Below are positions 52,554 through 61,335 of a DNA stretch of 61,437 nucleotides, piece after piece. The stretch is from assembly GCA_019120575.1 (NCBI GenBank), contig DWUU01000007.1, positions 1 through 61,437 on the forward strand, given 5' to 3'. Both the position numbers and the translations under genes were made by a program. The notes below the pieces were generated by a model that was not told the origin of the DNA, did not search any database, and saw only the letters and a program-made list of their open reading frames with translations. Each line of letters starts with the position of its first letter. Position 1 is the stretch's first letter. Source of the stretch: Candidatus Mediterraneibacter quadrami (GTDB lineage Bacteria > Bacillota > Clostridia > Lachnospirales > Lachnospiraceae).

Positions 52554-53348
52554 ATGAGCGGGATATTTACGGGGATCGGAACAGGGCCGGGAGATCCGGA
52601 ACTGATGACATTAAAAGCGGTGAAGGTGATCTGCGCGTGCAGTGTGATCGCCCTGCCGGTGTCGGATCCGACGCTGGAAAAGCCGGTGTATGAGGCGGCC
52701 GGGCCGAGGACAGAGGAGCCGGGAAAAGCGTCCGGCCCGGATACCGGACGGTACCTGGCAAAGTGCGTGGCCTGGCAGATCGCGGCGGGCGCGGTGCCTG
52801 AGATCGGGGAGAAGGACCGGATCTGGCTGCCCATGCCGATGATAAAGGATAAAGAGAAGCTGAAAACCATCCACGACCGGGACGCTGAAGCCCTGGCGGA
52901 ACTTCTTGATGCAGGGAAAGACGTGGCCTTCCTGACACTGGGGGATCCGACCGTTTATTCCACCTGCATGTATGTGCACAAGCGGCTGAAACGCATGGGA
53001 TATGAGACCCGGATCGTGCCGGGCATTCCCTCGTTCTGCGCGGCGGCGGCCCGGATGGATGTGCCGCTGGCGGAGAACCGGCAGGAGATTCACATTCTTC
53101 CGGCTTCGTATGATATTGAAAACAGTCTGGAGCTTCCGGGGACGAAGGTGCTGATGAAAGCCGGACGGAAGATGGCGGACGTGAAGCGTCTGCTGCACGA
53201 AAAAGGACTGGACGCCATGATGGTGGAAAACTGCGGCATGGAAGAGGAGCGGATCTATCTGAGCACCGGGGATATCCCGGAAGAGGCGGGGTATTATTCC
53301 CTGCTTGTTGTGAAAGAAAAGAACGGACGGGGAGGCGAAAGGGCATGA
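52554..53348 (+). CDS. cbiL: (Cobalt-)precorrin-2 C20-methyltransferase
   Basis: 264 residues of the tetrapyrrole methylase fold, binding SAM. TGIGTGPGDPELMTLKAVKVI is the start signature (the first 20 residues of the fold), LTLGDPTVYSTCMYVHKRL contacts the substrate and GIPSFCAAAARMDVPL is conserved. It methylates C20 of cobalt-sirohydrochlorin. The gene starts one base after the cbiD stop and its end overlaps cbiF by 4 bp. Confidence 0.94.
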   Translation: MSGIFTGIGTGPGDPELMTLKAVKVICACSVIALPVSDPTLEKPVYEAAGPRTEEPGKASGPDTGRYLAKCVAWQIAAGAVPEIGEKDRIWLPMPMIKDKEKLKTIHDRDAEALAELLDAGKDVAFLTLGDPTVYSTCMYVHKRLKRMGYETRIVPGIPSFCAAAARMDVPLAENRQEIHILPASYDIENSLELPGTKVLMKAGRKMADVKRLLHEKGLDAMMVENCGMEEERIYLSTGDIPEEAGYYSLLVVKEKNGRGGERA

Positions 53349-54121
53349 TCACATTTGTAGGGGCAGGACCGGGCGCGGAGGACCTGATCACGGTCCGGGG
53401 GCAGCGGCTGCTGCAGGAGGCGGATATCATCGTGTATGCGGGCTCTCTGGTCAATCCGGGACTGCTGTCCATGGCGGGCGCGGACTGTGAGATTTACAAC
53501 AGCGCGAAAATGACGCTGGAGGAAGTGATGGACGTGATGACAGCCGGCGAACGGGCCGGGAAAAAAGTTGTCCGTCTTCACACCGGGGATCCCTGTCTGT
53601 ACGGCGCGATCCGCGAGCAGATGGATGCGCTGGAGAAGGCGGACATTTCCTATGAAGTATGCCCGGGCGTCAGCTCGTTCTGCGGAGCGGCGGCGGCGCT
53701 GGGCGCGGAATATACGCTCCCGGGCGTATCCCAGTCGGTGGTGATCACCCGGATGGCCGGCCGGACGCCGGTGCCGGAGCGGGAATCCATCCAAAGCTTT
53801 GCGGCGCATCAGGCGACCATGGTGATCTTCCTGAGCACGGGAATGTTAAAAGAACTCTCCGCTGAACTGATCAGCGGCGGGTATGAGAAGGAGACGCCGG
53901 CGGCGATCGTCTACAAGGCGACCTGGCCGGAAGAGAAAGTGCTCCGCTGTACCGTCGGGACGCTGGCGGAGACAGCGGCGGCGGAAAATGTGACGAAGAC
54001 GGCGCTGATTGTCGTGGGCAGGATCCTGGAAGGGGAATATGACCGGTCAAAGCTCTATGATCCGTCCTTCACCACAGAATTCCGGAAAGGTTCCGATACG
54101 GCGGGACAGAAGACAGAATAA
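53345..54121 (+). CDS. cbiF: (Cobalt-)precorrin-4 C11-methyltransferase
   Basis: 258 residues. ITFVGAGPGAEDLITVRG at the start, YAGSLVNPGLL, LHTGDPCLYGAIREQMDAL and GVSSFCGAAAALGAEYTLP identify the CbiF/CobM group. It adds the C11 methyl group. The ATG overlaps the end of the preceding gene; GGGGAGGCGAAAGGG lies ahead. Co-transcribed with the rest of the corrin genes. Confidence 0.95.
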   Translation: MITFVGAGPGAEDLITVRGQRLLQEADIIVYAGSLVNPGLLSMAGADCEIYNSAKMTLEEVMDVMTAGERAGKKVVRLHTGDPCLYGAIREQMDALEKADISYEVCPGVSSFCGAAAALGAEYTLPGVSQSVVITRMAGRTPVPERESIQSFAAHQATMVIFLSTGMLKELSAELISGGYEKETPAAIVYKATWPEEKVLRCTVGTLAETAAAENVTKTALIVVGRILEGEYDRSKLYDPSFTTEFRKGSDTAGQKTE

Positions 54122-54134
54122 GAGGAAGTATATC

Positions 54135-54872
54135 ATGGAATATGGAAAGATTTATGTGACAGGACTGGGGCCCGGCGCGGCAGATCAGATGACGGTACAG
54201 GCGCGGAACGTACTGGAGAAATGTCCGGTGATCATCGGCTATACCGTATATATCGACCTGATCCGGGCGGATTATCCGGACAAGGAATTCTTAAGTACGC
54301 CCATGCGGAAGGAAGCGGACCGGTGCCGGATGGCATTTGAAGAGGCGGCGAAAGGCCGGGACGTGGCTATGGTGTGCAGCGGGGACGCAGGGATCTACGG
54401 CATGGCCGGACTGATCTGTGAGATCGGGAAGGACTACCCGGAGATCGGGATCGAGATCATTCCCGGTATCACGGCGGCGTCCGGAGGCGCGGCGGTGCTG
54501 GGCGCACCGCTGATGCATGATTTTGCGGTGATCAGCCTGAGCGATCTGCTGACGCCATGGGAGAAGATCGCACAGAGGCTGCGTGCCACTGCGGAGGCTG
54601 ATTTTGTCATCTGTCTTTACAATCCGTCCAGCAGGAAGCGGGCGGATTACCTTGCGAAAGCGTGCGGGATGATCCTGGAATCCCGGGCGCCGGAGACCGT
54701 GTGCGGGATCGTGCGGAACATCGGGAGAGACGGAGAGCGCTGTGAGATCCTGACGCTGGAGAAGCTGAAGGATACGCAGGTGGACATGTTTACGACCGTG
54801 TTTATCGGCAATTCCAATACCATGGAACTGAACGGCAGGATGGTCACGCCAAGAGGATATAAAGATGTGTGA
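54135..54872 (+). CDS. cbiH: (Cobalt-)precorrin-3B C17-methyltransferase
   Basis: 245 residues from the ATG at 54135 (AGAGGAAG ahead); an in-frame upstream ATG lies inside cbiF. GKIYVTGLGPGAADQMTVQA at the start, GYTVYIDLI, SGDAGIYGMAGLICEI, and ASGGAAVLGAPLMHDFAVISLSD (given in part: GAPLMHDFAVISLS) are typical. It methylates C17 with ring contraction. In many Clostridia it is fused to or beside cbiG, which is absent here. Confidence 0.95.
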   Translation: MEYGKIYVTGLGPGAADQMTVQARNVLEKCPVIIGYTVYIDLIRADYPDKEFLSTPMRKEADRCRMAFEEAAKGRDVAMVCSGDAGIYGMAGLICEIGKDYPEIGIEIIPGITAASGGAAVLGAPLMHDFAVISLSDLLTPWEKIAQRLRATAEADFVICLYNPSSRKRADYLAKACGMILESRAPETVCGIVRNIGRDGERCEILTLEKLKDTQVDMFTTVFIGNSNTMELNGRMVTPRGYKDV

Positions 54873-56112
54873 GAAAAATGAGATCCAGAACAGAAAACAG
54901 CAGATCCGCCTCATCGGCATCGGGATGGGATCCGCAGCTTCCATGACCAGGGAAGCCACTGAGGCGATAGAAGACAGCGACTGTCTGATCGGCGCCCGCC
55001 GGATGCTGGAGGCGGCAGGCGGAAAAGCGGCCGTATTCTGCGAATACCGGGCGGAGGAGATCCTGTCGTATATCGAGGCCCATCCGGAGTACGGGAAGAT
55101 CGGCGTGGTGCTCTCCGGAGATACCGGATTCTACAGCGGGGCGAAAAAGCTGGCTGAGCTTCTGAAGACGCGGCCCGGGAAATACGACATCCGTCTGATC
55201 CCCGGCGTCTCATCCGTCGCCTGCCTGGCGGCAAAGCTTGGGACGTCCTGGGAGGACGCCGCGGTTATAAGCCTTCACGGACAGGATGAAAACTTTATCC
55301 AGACGGTGAACTGGAATCATAAAACATTTCTTCTTCTGGGCGGGACCGGAACCGGCGCCCGGATGCTGCGGCGGCTTCTGGAGTACGGGATGGAGGATGT
55401 GACCGTCTCGATAGGACGGAACATGACAGGTCCTGATGAGCGGATCGTGACCGGCCATCCGGGAGAGATCCCGGAGGAAGCGGCGGAGGGACTCTGTGCG
55501 GCAATGATCCTGAATCCGCATCCGGACAAGACGGCCGGACCGCATATCCGGGATGAAGAATTCATCCGCGGGGATGTGCCGATGACCAAGGCTGAAGTGC
55601 GGGCAGTCAGCCTGGCGGCGCTTGAACTGACGGAGGATGCAGTGGTTTACGACATTGGCGCGGGAACCGGTTCCGTGTCGGCGGAAGCCGCACGGTCGGG
55701 AGACCGGATCCGGGTCTGCGCCGTGGAGAAAAATCCGGCGGCCTTGGAGCTTCTCCGGCAGAACCGGCGGAAATTCCGCACGGACGGGATCCGCATCGTC
55801 GAGGGAGCGGCACCGGCAGCGCTTGACGGGCTGGAGGCGCCCACCCATGTATTTATAGGCGGCAGTTCGGGCAGCCTGCGTGAGATCCTTGAGACGGTGC
55901 TCGGCCGGAATCCGAAGGTCCGCATCGTCATCAATGCCATCTCGCTGGAAACGCTGACGGAGGCGATGCGCGCGGCGGAAGACGGACTGCTTGTGAATCC
56001 GGAGATTACCCAGATCACGGCGGCCCGGTCGAGGAAACTGGGAAGATATCACATGATGACCGGACAGAATCCGGTTTATATCATTTCCGCAGGAGGAAAG
56101 GAGCGCGGGTAA
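54865..56112 (+). CDS. cobL: Fused precorrin-6Y C5,15-methyltransferase (CbiE-CbiT)
   Basis: 415 residues, a fusion. The first ~215 residues are CbiE, a tetrapyrrole methylase (IRLIGIGMGSAASMTREA, VVLSGDTGFYSGAKKLAELL, SLHGQDENFIQT). The last ~185 are CbiT, a Rossmann methyltransferase with SAM motif VVYDIGAGTGSVSAEAAR and CAVEKNPAALELLRQN. The protein methylates C5 and C15 and removes the acetate carboxyl on ring C. It overlaps cbiH by 8 bp. Confidence 0.94.
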   Translation: MCEKNEIQNRKQQIRLIGIGMGSAASMTREATEAIEDSDCLIGARRMLEAAGGKAAVFCEYRAEEILSYIEAHPEYGKIGVVLSGDTGFYSGAKKLAELLKTRPGKYDIRLIPGVSSVACLAAKLGTSWEDAAVISLHGQDENFIQTVNWNHKTFLLLGGTGTGARMLRRLLEYGMEDVTVSIGRNMTGPDERIVTGHPGEIPEEAAEGLCAAMILNPHPDKTAGPHIRDEEFIRGDVPMTKAEVRAVSLAALELTEDAVVYDIGAGTGSVSAEAARSGDRIRVCAVEKNPAALELLRQNRRKFRTDGIRIVEGAAPAALDGLEAPTHVFIGGSSGSLREILETVLGRNPKVRIVINAISLETLTEAMRAAEDGLLVNPEITQITAARSRKLGRYHMMTGQNPVYIISAGGKERG

Positions 56113-56113
56113 G

Positions 56114-57544
56114 ATGCATATTCCGAGAATACTGATCGCAGCCCCGGCAAGCGGCAGCGGTAAGACCGCTGTGACCTGCGCGCTGCTGGCGGCGCTTAAG
56201 GCGCGGGGGCTTTGCGTTCGGGCGTGCAAATGCGGGCCGGATTATATCGACCCTATGTTCCACCGGGAAGCGGCGGGGGTGGATTCGAGAAATCTGGACC
56301 TCTTCTTCAGCGGAAAAGACGGGATCAGGGATGAACTTTCCCGCCACGGGGCGGATGCGGATCTCGTTGTGGCCGAGGGCGTCATGGGCTACTACGACGG
56401 CCGGGCCGTGGGCACGGAAGAGGGCAGTTCCTACGATGTGGCACGGACGCTTGAAATGCCGGTGCTGCTGGTAGTAAACGGCAGGGGGGCGGCCCTCTCC
56501 CTGGCGGCGCTTGTCAGCGGGATGGCGGCATTCCGCCCGGACAGCAATATCCGGGGGATCCTTCTGAACCGGGTATCGGAGATGCTTTATCCCCGGCTCA
56601 AAGAAATGCTGGAGAAAGAACTGGGACGGTCCGGCCTTGACATCCCCGTGCTCGGCTATATCCCGGAAGATGAAGCCTTCCGGCTGGAAAGCCGGCATCT
56701 GGGGCTTGTGACGCCGCAGGAACTGGCAGGGCTGAAGAGCCAGATCAGAAAAGGGGCGCAGATCCTCTCAGAGAGCGTGGAACTTGACCGGATCTTTGAG
56801 ATTGCAGGGCAGGTGCCTGATCTGAAGGAGGAAGGCGTTCAGGCGGTCCGCCCGGATCATGGGGCGCCGGCCGGAACGATCCGGATCGGCATCGCGCAGG
56901 ATGAGGCGTTCTGCTTTTATTACCGGGCAAATCTGGAATTTCTGGAAGAACTGGGCTGTGAGCTGGTGCCGTTCAGTCCTCTCCGGGACCGGCAGCTGCC
57001 GGCGGACATCGGCGGCCTGATCCTGGGCGGCGGCTATCCGGAGCTTTATGCAGAGCGGCTTTCGAAGAACCGGGAACTGCGGGAAGAGATCCGGCGGCTG
57101 ATCGTGGAGGAGGACATTCCCTGTCTGGCTGAATGCGGCGGATTCATGTATCTCCATGAGGAAATAGAGGACGGCGGCGGGAACCGTTATCCCATGGCCG
57201 GGGTGATCCGGGGACGGACTTATCCGGCCGGAAAGCTGGTCCGGTTCGGATATATCGATTTACAGATTTCAGAAGAAAGTAGCACCTATCTCTATGCGGG
57301 CGAGGGGATCCGGGGACATGAGTTCCATTACTGGGACAGTACGGACAGCGGGACATCCTGCACGGCTGCAAAGCCGGACGGAAGGCGCTCCTGGAGCTGC
57401 ATCCATGCAAAAGGAAATCTTTTTGCAGGATATCCGCACCTGTATCTTCCGTCCATGCCGGAATTTGCCCGGCGGTTTGTCCGGCAGTGCCGGGCGTGGG
57501 AGCGCAGAGGATGTGCAGGGAATGAGAAGAAAGCGGGGAACTAA
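56114..57544 (+). CDS. cbiA: Cobyrinate a,c-diamide synthase
   Basis: 476 residues. It amidates the a and c side chains using glutamine and ATP. The N-terminal ATPase-like domain has a P-loop (AAPASGSGKTAVTCALL) and KCGPDYIDPMFH; the C-terminal class I glutaminase has the nucleophile in CLAECGGFMYLHEEI and the His/Glu pair near GIRGHEFHYWD. HREAAGVDSRNLD is a CbiA mark. It starts one base after cobL and is followed by cobT with a 1-bp gap. Confidence 0.95.
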   Translation: MHIPRILIAAPASGSGKTAVTCALLAALKARGLCVRACKCGPDYIDPMFHREAAGVDSRNLDLFFSGKDGIRDELSRHGADADLVVAEGVMGYYDGRAVGTEEGSSYDVARTLEMPVLLVVNGRGAALSLAALVSGMAAFRPDSNIRGILLNRVSEMLYPRLKEMLEKELGRSGLDIPVLGYIPEDEAFRLESRHLGLVTPQELAGLKSQIRKGAQILSESVELDRIFEIAGQVPDLKEEGVQAVRPDHGAPAGTIRIGIAQDEAFCFYYRANLEFLEELGCELVPFSPLRDRQLPADIGGLILGGGYPELYAERLSKNRELREEIRRLIVEEDIPCLAECGGFMYLHEEIEDGGGNRYPMAGVIRGRTYPAGKLVRFGYIDLQISEESSTYLYAGEGIRGHEFHYWDSTDSGTSCTAAKPDGRRSWSCIHAKGNLFAGYPHLYLPSMPEFARRFVRQCRAWERRGCAGNEKKAGN

Positions 57545-57545
57545 A

Positions 57546-58625
57546 ATGAGCGGATCATATGAAGCAGAACTGAAAGAGAAGCTGGCGAAGATCCGGCCGG
57601 CGGACCGGGCGGCCATGGATGCGGCAAAAGCACACTGGTTGACCGTAGGCAAACCGTTGAACAGCCTCGGGAAGCTGGAGGACGCGGTGACGCGCATGGC
57701 CGGGATCTATGAAACGGCGGACTATGAGATCCGGAAGAAAGGGCTCGTGGTCATGTGCGCGGACAATGGCGTGGTCGCGGAGGGCGTAAGCCAGAGCGGC
57801 CAGGAAGTGACGGCCATTGTGGCGGAAAACTTTACCCGCCGGGCGACCAGCACCTGTCTCATGGCGGAACTGACAGGCGTGGACCTCTATCCCGTGGATA
57901 TCGGCATGGCCGTGGATGTGCCGGCGGTGACCCGGACGGAATATAAGATCATGAACGGGACGAAGGATATGCTTCTGGAACCGGCCATGACGCGGGAGCA
58001 GGCTGCAGAAGCCGTTCTGACCGGGCTGAAGATCGCGGAGAAACTGGCGGCGGATGGATATGACCTTCTTGCCACCGGCGAGATGGGGATCGGAAATACG
58101 ACCACCAGCAGCGCCGTGGCGTCCGTGCTCCTTGATAAAAACGTGGAAGAGGTGACCGGCCGCGGGGCCGGACTGAGTTCCGAAGGCCTGAACCGGAAGA
58201 TCGAAGTGATCCGGGCGTCTGTTGCAAAACACCGGCCGGACCGGGGGGATATCCTGGATGTGCTCTCCAAAGTCGGCGGGCTGGATATTGCGGGACTTGC
58301 CGGCGTGTTCCTGGGCGGGGCGCTCTGCCGGACCCCGGTGCTCATTGACGGCTTTATTTCTTCTGTTGCAGCGCTGTGCGCGGCCCGGATGTGCCCGGCT
58401 GCCGCAGACAGTATGATGCCCTCACACCGGTCCGGAGAACCCGCCGGCGGCATGGTGCTGGAAGAACTTCATTTATCCCCGTATATTGACTGCAACATGT
58501 CCCTCGGCGAGGGGAGCGGGGCGGTGGCTGTGATCCCGCTTCTGGAAATGGGGCTCAAGGTCTATCGTGAAATGAGTACGTTCGAGGAGATCCATGTGGA
58601 GCAGTACGAAGAATTCAACGACTGA
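57546..58625 (+). CDS. cobT: Nicotinate-nucleotide-dimethylbenzimidazole phosphoribosyltransferase
   Basis: 359 residues from the ATG at 57546; the longer open frame upstream runs inside cbiA. It activates the lower ligand base of cobalamin as alpha-ribotide. CADNGVVAEGVSQSGQEVTA, TGEMGIGNTTTSSAVAS, and GFISSVAALCA are conserved, and the catalytic glutamate lies in SLGEGSGAVAVIPLLEM. No dimethylbenzimidazole synthesis gene is near, so the base may be imported or differ. Confidence 0.96.
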   Translation: MSGSYEAELKEKLAKIRPADRAAMDAAKAHWLTVGKPLNSLGKLEDAVTRMAGIYETADYEIRKKGLVVMCADNGVVAEGVSQSGQEVTAIVAENFTRRATSTCLMAELTGVDLYPVDIGMAVDVPAVTRTEYKIMNGTKDMLLEPAMTREQAAEAVLTGLKIAEKLAADGYDLLATGEMGIGNTTTSSAVASVLLDKNVEEVTGRGAGLSSEGLNRKIEVIRASVAKHRPDRGDILDVLSKVGGLDIAGLAGVFLGGALCRTPVLIDGFISSVAALCAARMCPAAADSMMPSHRSGEPAGGMVLEELHLSPYIDCNMSLGEGSGAVAVIPLLEMGLKVYREMSTFEEIHVEQYEEFND

Positions 58626-58680
58626 TGGTATAAGGAAGATGCAGCAGAAGATCTGATATGATGAAAGAGAGGAATGGAAT

Positions 58681-59463
58681 ATGCGCTTTGTAAATGCGCT
58701 GGCGATCGCCCTGTCCATGTATTCGAAGATTCCGGTCCCGACCGTGGACTGGAATGATAAAAATATGAAGTATGCAATGTGTTTTTTCCCGGTGGTCGGG
58801 GTGGTGACCGGATTTCTTCAGTTCGGCGCCGGATATGCGCTGCTTACATATACTTCCTGCGGGAAACTGTTATTCGCGGCCGTGATGACTCTGATCCCTG
58901 TGCTGGTCACGGGGGGCATTCATCTGGACGGCTATGCGGACACCATCGACGCCCTCAGTTCGTGGGGCGACCGGGAGAAGAAACTGGAGATTCTGAAAGA
59001 CCCCCATACCGGGGCATTTGCCGTGATCGGACTGTGCGCGTACTTTACGGCGGCGCTGGCCCTTTGGAGCGAGGCGGATGCGGACATACTTCCCCTGGCG
59101 GCATGTATGTACCCGCTGTCCCGGGCGCTCAGCGGCATTTCCGTCGTCTCCTTTCCAACGGCGAAGAACAGCGGGCTTTTGAAGGCTTTTCACGACGGCG
59201 CCCACCGCCTGCGGGTCCGGATCGTGCTGATCCTCTGGGTCTGCGCGGATGCGGTCCTGATGCTCGGCCTTGGCCGGCGACAGGGCGGCGCGGGACTTGC
59301 GGCGGCAGGAGTTATGATTGCAGCGGCGATTCTTGCGTTCCTGTATTATTACCGGGTGAGCCGGAAACGGTTCGGCGGAACGACAGGCGACCTGGCCGGA
59401 TATTTCCTGCAGGTGTGCGAGCTGGCGATGCTGGCGGCGGTGGTCATTGGATGGAATCTGTAA
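58681..59463 (+). CDS. cobS: Adenosylcobinamide-GDP ribazoletransferase (cobalamin synthase)
   Basis: 260 residues with six or more helices. It joins adenosylcobinamide-GDP and alpha-ribazole (phosphate) at the membrane, the final assembly step. The start MRFVNALAIALSMYSKIPVP, FFPVVGVVTG, and the metal-binding GGIHLDGYADTIDALSSWGDREKKLEILKDPHTGAFAVIG region (acidic motif DGYADTIDAL) are clear. AGAGGAATGGAAT precedes the ATG. It ends the visible B12 operon and converges on ogt, 6 bp apart. Confidence 0.95.
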   Translation: MRFVNALAIALSMYSKIPVPTVDWNDKNMKYAMCFFPVVGVVTGFLQFGAGYALLTYTSCGKLLFAAVMTLIPVLVTGGIHLDGYADTIDALSSWGDREKKLEILKDPHTGAFAVIGLCAYFTAALALWSEADADILPLAACMYPLSRALSGISVVSFPTAKNSGLLKAFHDGAHRLRVRIVLILWVCADAVLMLGLGRRQGGAGLAAAGVMIAAAILAFLYYYRVSRKRFGGTTGDLAGYFLQVCELAMLAAVVIGWNL

Positions 59464-59469
59464 ATTCCT

Positions 59470-59979
59470 TCAGGACGCACCGCTGATCTTTGCATTTTCC
59501 AGGTTCAGTAGGAATGTTTTCCGTTCAATCCCGCCTGCATACCCGGTCAGGCTGCCGTCTGATCCGACGACCCGGTGGCAGGGAACAATGATGGAAAGAT
59601 TGTTATGGCCGACTGCTCCGCCGACCGCCTGGGCGGACATGCGGGAAAGCCCGCGCTTTTTCGCAAGCTGATCCGCGATCGCGCCGTAGGTCATGGTCTG
59701 CCCGTAGGGGATGGCGCAGAGGATATCCCACACTTCTTTCTGAAAATCCGTTCCGATAAAATGAAGGGGAGGGGTGAAATCCGGCTCCTTCCCGGAAAAA
59801 TAAATATCAAGCCAGTGCTTCGCCTCAGCGAAGACCGGCAGTTCCTTTTCTTCAGTTTCCCGGTCCAGGCACCGGGCAAAATATTTCTGCCCTTCAAACC
59901 ACAGACCGGTCAGGCCGGCGTCATCTGCGGCCAGGAGCATCCGGCCGATGGGGGACTCATAAAAGGTTGTGTACTGCAT
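59470..59979 (-). CDS. ogt: Methylated-DNA-protein-cysteine methyltransferase
   Basis: 169 residues. It removes the methyl group from O6-methylguanine by transfer to its own cysteine, Cys134 in IVPCHRVVGSDGSLTGYAGG (active site PCHRVVG). The N-terminal domain MQYTTFYESPIGRMLLAADD and the HTH with SAQAVGGAVGHN are typical. AGGAGG lies ahead of the ATG. It faces cobS and diverges from the phosphatase gene. Confidence 0.96.
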   Translation of the reverse strand: MQYTTFYESPIGRMLLAADDAGLTGLWFEGQKYFARCLDRETEEKELPVFAEAKHWLDIYFSGKEPDFTPPLHFIGTDFQKEVWDILCAIPYGQTMTYGAIADQLAKKRGLSRMSAQAVGGAVGHNNLSIIVPCHRVVGSDGSLTGYAGGIERKTFLLNLENAKISGAS

Positions 59980-60057
59980 ATTAATGCCTCCTGCTGTCTT
60001 TTTCCGTATAATTATGATACAATTCTACCATAAAAGTCAGGAGGCTGTGAACGGAGA

Positions 60058-60705
60058 ATGAAGATCATTTTTATCAGGCATCTGCCCACGCCGGGCAATG
60101 AAAAGCGACAGTATATCGGCAGTACCGACGAGGATCTGTCTCAGGGCGCGGTGGAGAGATTCCGGAAAATGCAGCCGGATAACCGGGAAAGGATATATCC
60201 GCCTGTGCAGTATGTGATCGCCAGTCCGCTCAAACGGTGCATCCGGACGGCAGAGCTTATCTGGCCGGGGCAGGAGATCCTCATCGAACCGATGCTCAGA
60301 GAATGTGATTTCGGGTCATATGAGCGGAAAACATATGAAGAATTAAAAAATGAACCGGAATACATCCGGTGGATGGAGTCGGGTGGGATGACAGCATTCC
60401 CGGGCGGTGAGGACCAAACCGGTTTCCGTAGGCGGTGCGCGGACGGCGTGAAGCAATGGATCGGAAGGCTTCTGGAGAAAGATGCGGACAGCGCGGCATT
60501 TGTCGTGCACGGCGGGACGATCATGGCGGCGCTTGAAGCGCTGGCAAAGCTGCCGGAACAGGACAGCGGTGATCCCGGTGGGAACTTTTACCGCTGGCAG
60601 GCGGAAAACGGATGTGGATACATCGCGGAGGCAGAGCGGAGAGAGTGGGAGAGCGGAAGACAGATTCTGAAAAATATCCAAATGTTAAAAGTATGTAAGA
60701 TGTGA
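60058..60705 (+). CDS. Histidine phosphatase family protein, CobC-like
   Basis: 215 residues. Phosphoglycerate-mutase-like fold: IFIRHLPTPGNEKRQYIGSTDE replaces the usual RHG motif by RHL, a form typical of alpha-ribazole phosphatase-like proteins; the second histidine is in FVVHGGTIMAALEAL, and ECDFGSYERKTYEEL holds the acid region. Alpha-ribazole-phosphate phosphatase (CobC) removes the phosphate next to the CobS reaction, so the position 600 bp after cobS supports that role. The match to the CobC subfamily is inference from context and motif. Confidence 0.8.
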   Translation: MKIIFIRHLPTPGNEKRQYIGSTDEDLSQGAVERFRKMQPDNRERIYPPVQYVIASPLKRCIRTAELIWPGQEILIEPMLRECDFGSYERKTYEELKNEPEYIRWMESGGMTAFPGGEDQTGFRRRCADGVKQWIGRLLEKDADSAAFVVHGGTIMAALEALAKLPEQDSGDPGGNFYRWQAENGCGYIAEAERREWESGRQILKNIQMLKVCKM

Positions 60706-60710
60706 GAAAG

Positions 60711-60745
60711 TCCGGAAGAAAAGATACTTCCGGATTATCTTTATG
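60711..60745 (+). terminator. Weak terminator after the phosphatase gene
   Basis: tccggaag (60711-60718) with cttccgga (60727-60734), then ttatcttta. Confidence 0.55.
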
Positions 60746-60792
60746 GTATGATTACATATAAGAAAAATCTCAGTGACGGGAGGACATACGGG

Positions 60793-61335
60793 ATGGAAAG
60801 AGGAATCGTTCTTTATCAGTCAAAATATGGAAGTACAGAGAAATATGCCCGCTGGCTTGCAGAAGAGTCAGGGTATGATATCATCGAAGTCAAAAAAGCA
60901 AAAGCAGATACCATGAACGGATATGAAACGGTCATACTCTGCGGGGCGGTATACGCTTCCGGAATCGCAGGGATCTCATATCTGAGAAAGAATAAAAATG
61001 CGCTTGCCGGAAAACGGACGGCAGTCTTTTGTGTGGGAGCGTCTCCTTACGACGAGAAAGCCGTGGCTGATGTAAAGGCGCAGAACCTGAAAGAAGAACT
61101 GAAGGATATCCCTCTGTTCTACGGGCGGGGTGCATGGGATGAAGAAGGTATGAGCCTGCCGGACCGTATGTTGTGCCGTATGCTGCAGAAAGCGGTGGCG
61201 AAAAAAGCCCCGGACACTTACGAACCGTGGATGAAAGCACTGATGTGCGCAGCGGGACAGAAGTGCGACTGGACGGATAAGACCTATCTGGAACCGCTTA
61301 TCGGATATTTGAGGGATCGGGAGAAAAAAGCATGA
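60793..61335 (+). CDS. Flavodoxin-domain protein (HemG-like)
   Basis: 180 residues from the ATG at 60793, nine bases after GGGAGG; the ATG at 60748 lacks a site. The flavin phosphate loop YQSKYGSTEKYARWLAE, then VILCGAVYASGIAGI and RTAVFCVGASPYDEKA, are those of the flavodoxin_5/HemG group. Such proteins oxidise protoporphyrinogen in some bacteria, but most clostridial members have unknown redox roles. It follows a hairpin and is in the same direction as the phosphatase. Confidence 0.85.
   Translation: MERGIVLYQSKYGSTEKYARWLAEESGYDIIEVKKAKADTMNGYETVILCGAVYASGIAGISYLRKNKNALAGKRTAVFCVGASPYDEKAVADVKAQNLKEELKDIPLFYGRGAWDEEGMSLPDRMLCRMLQKAVAKKAPDTYEPWMKALMCAAGQKCDWTDKTYLEPLIGYLRDREKKA

Noticed and set aside
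57294-57545. An 84-codon N-terminal extension of cobT
   Set aside because: It overlaps the 3' end of cbiA in another frame and contains no family sequence; the ATG at 57546 gives the normal length.
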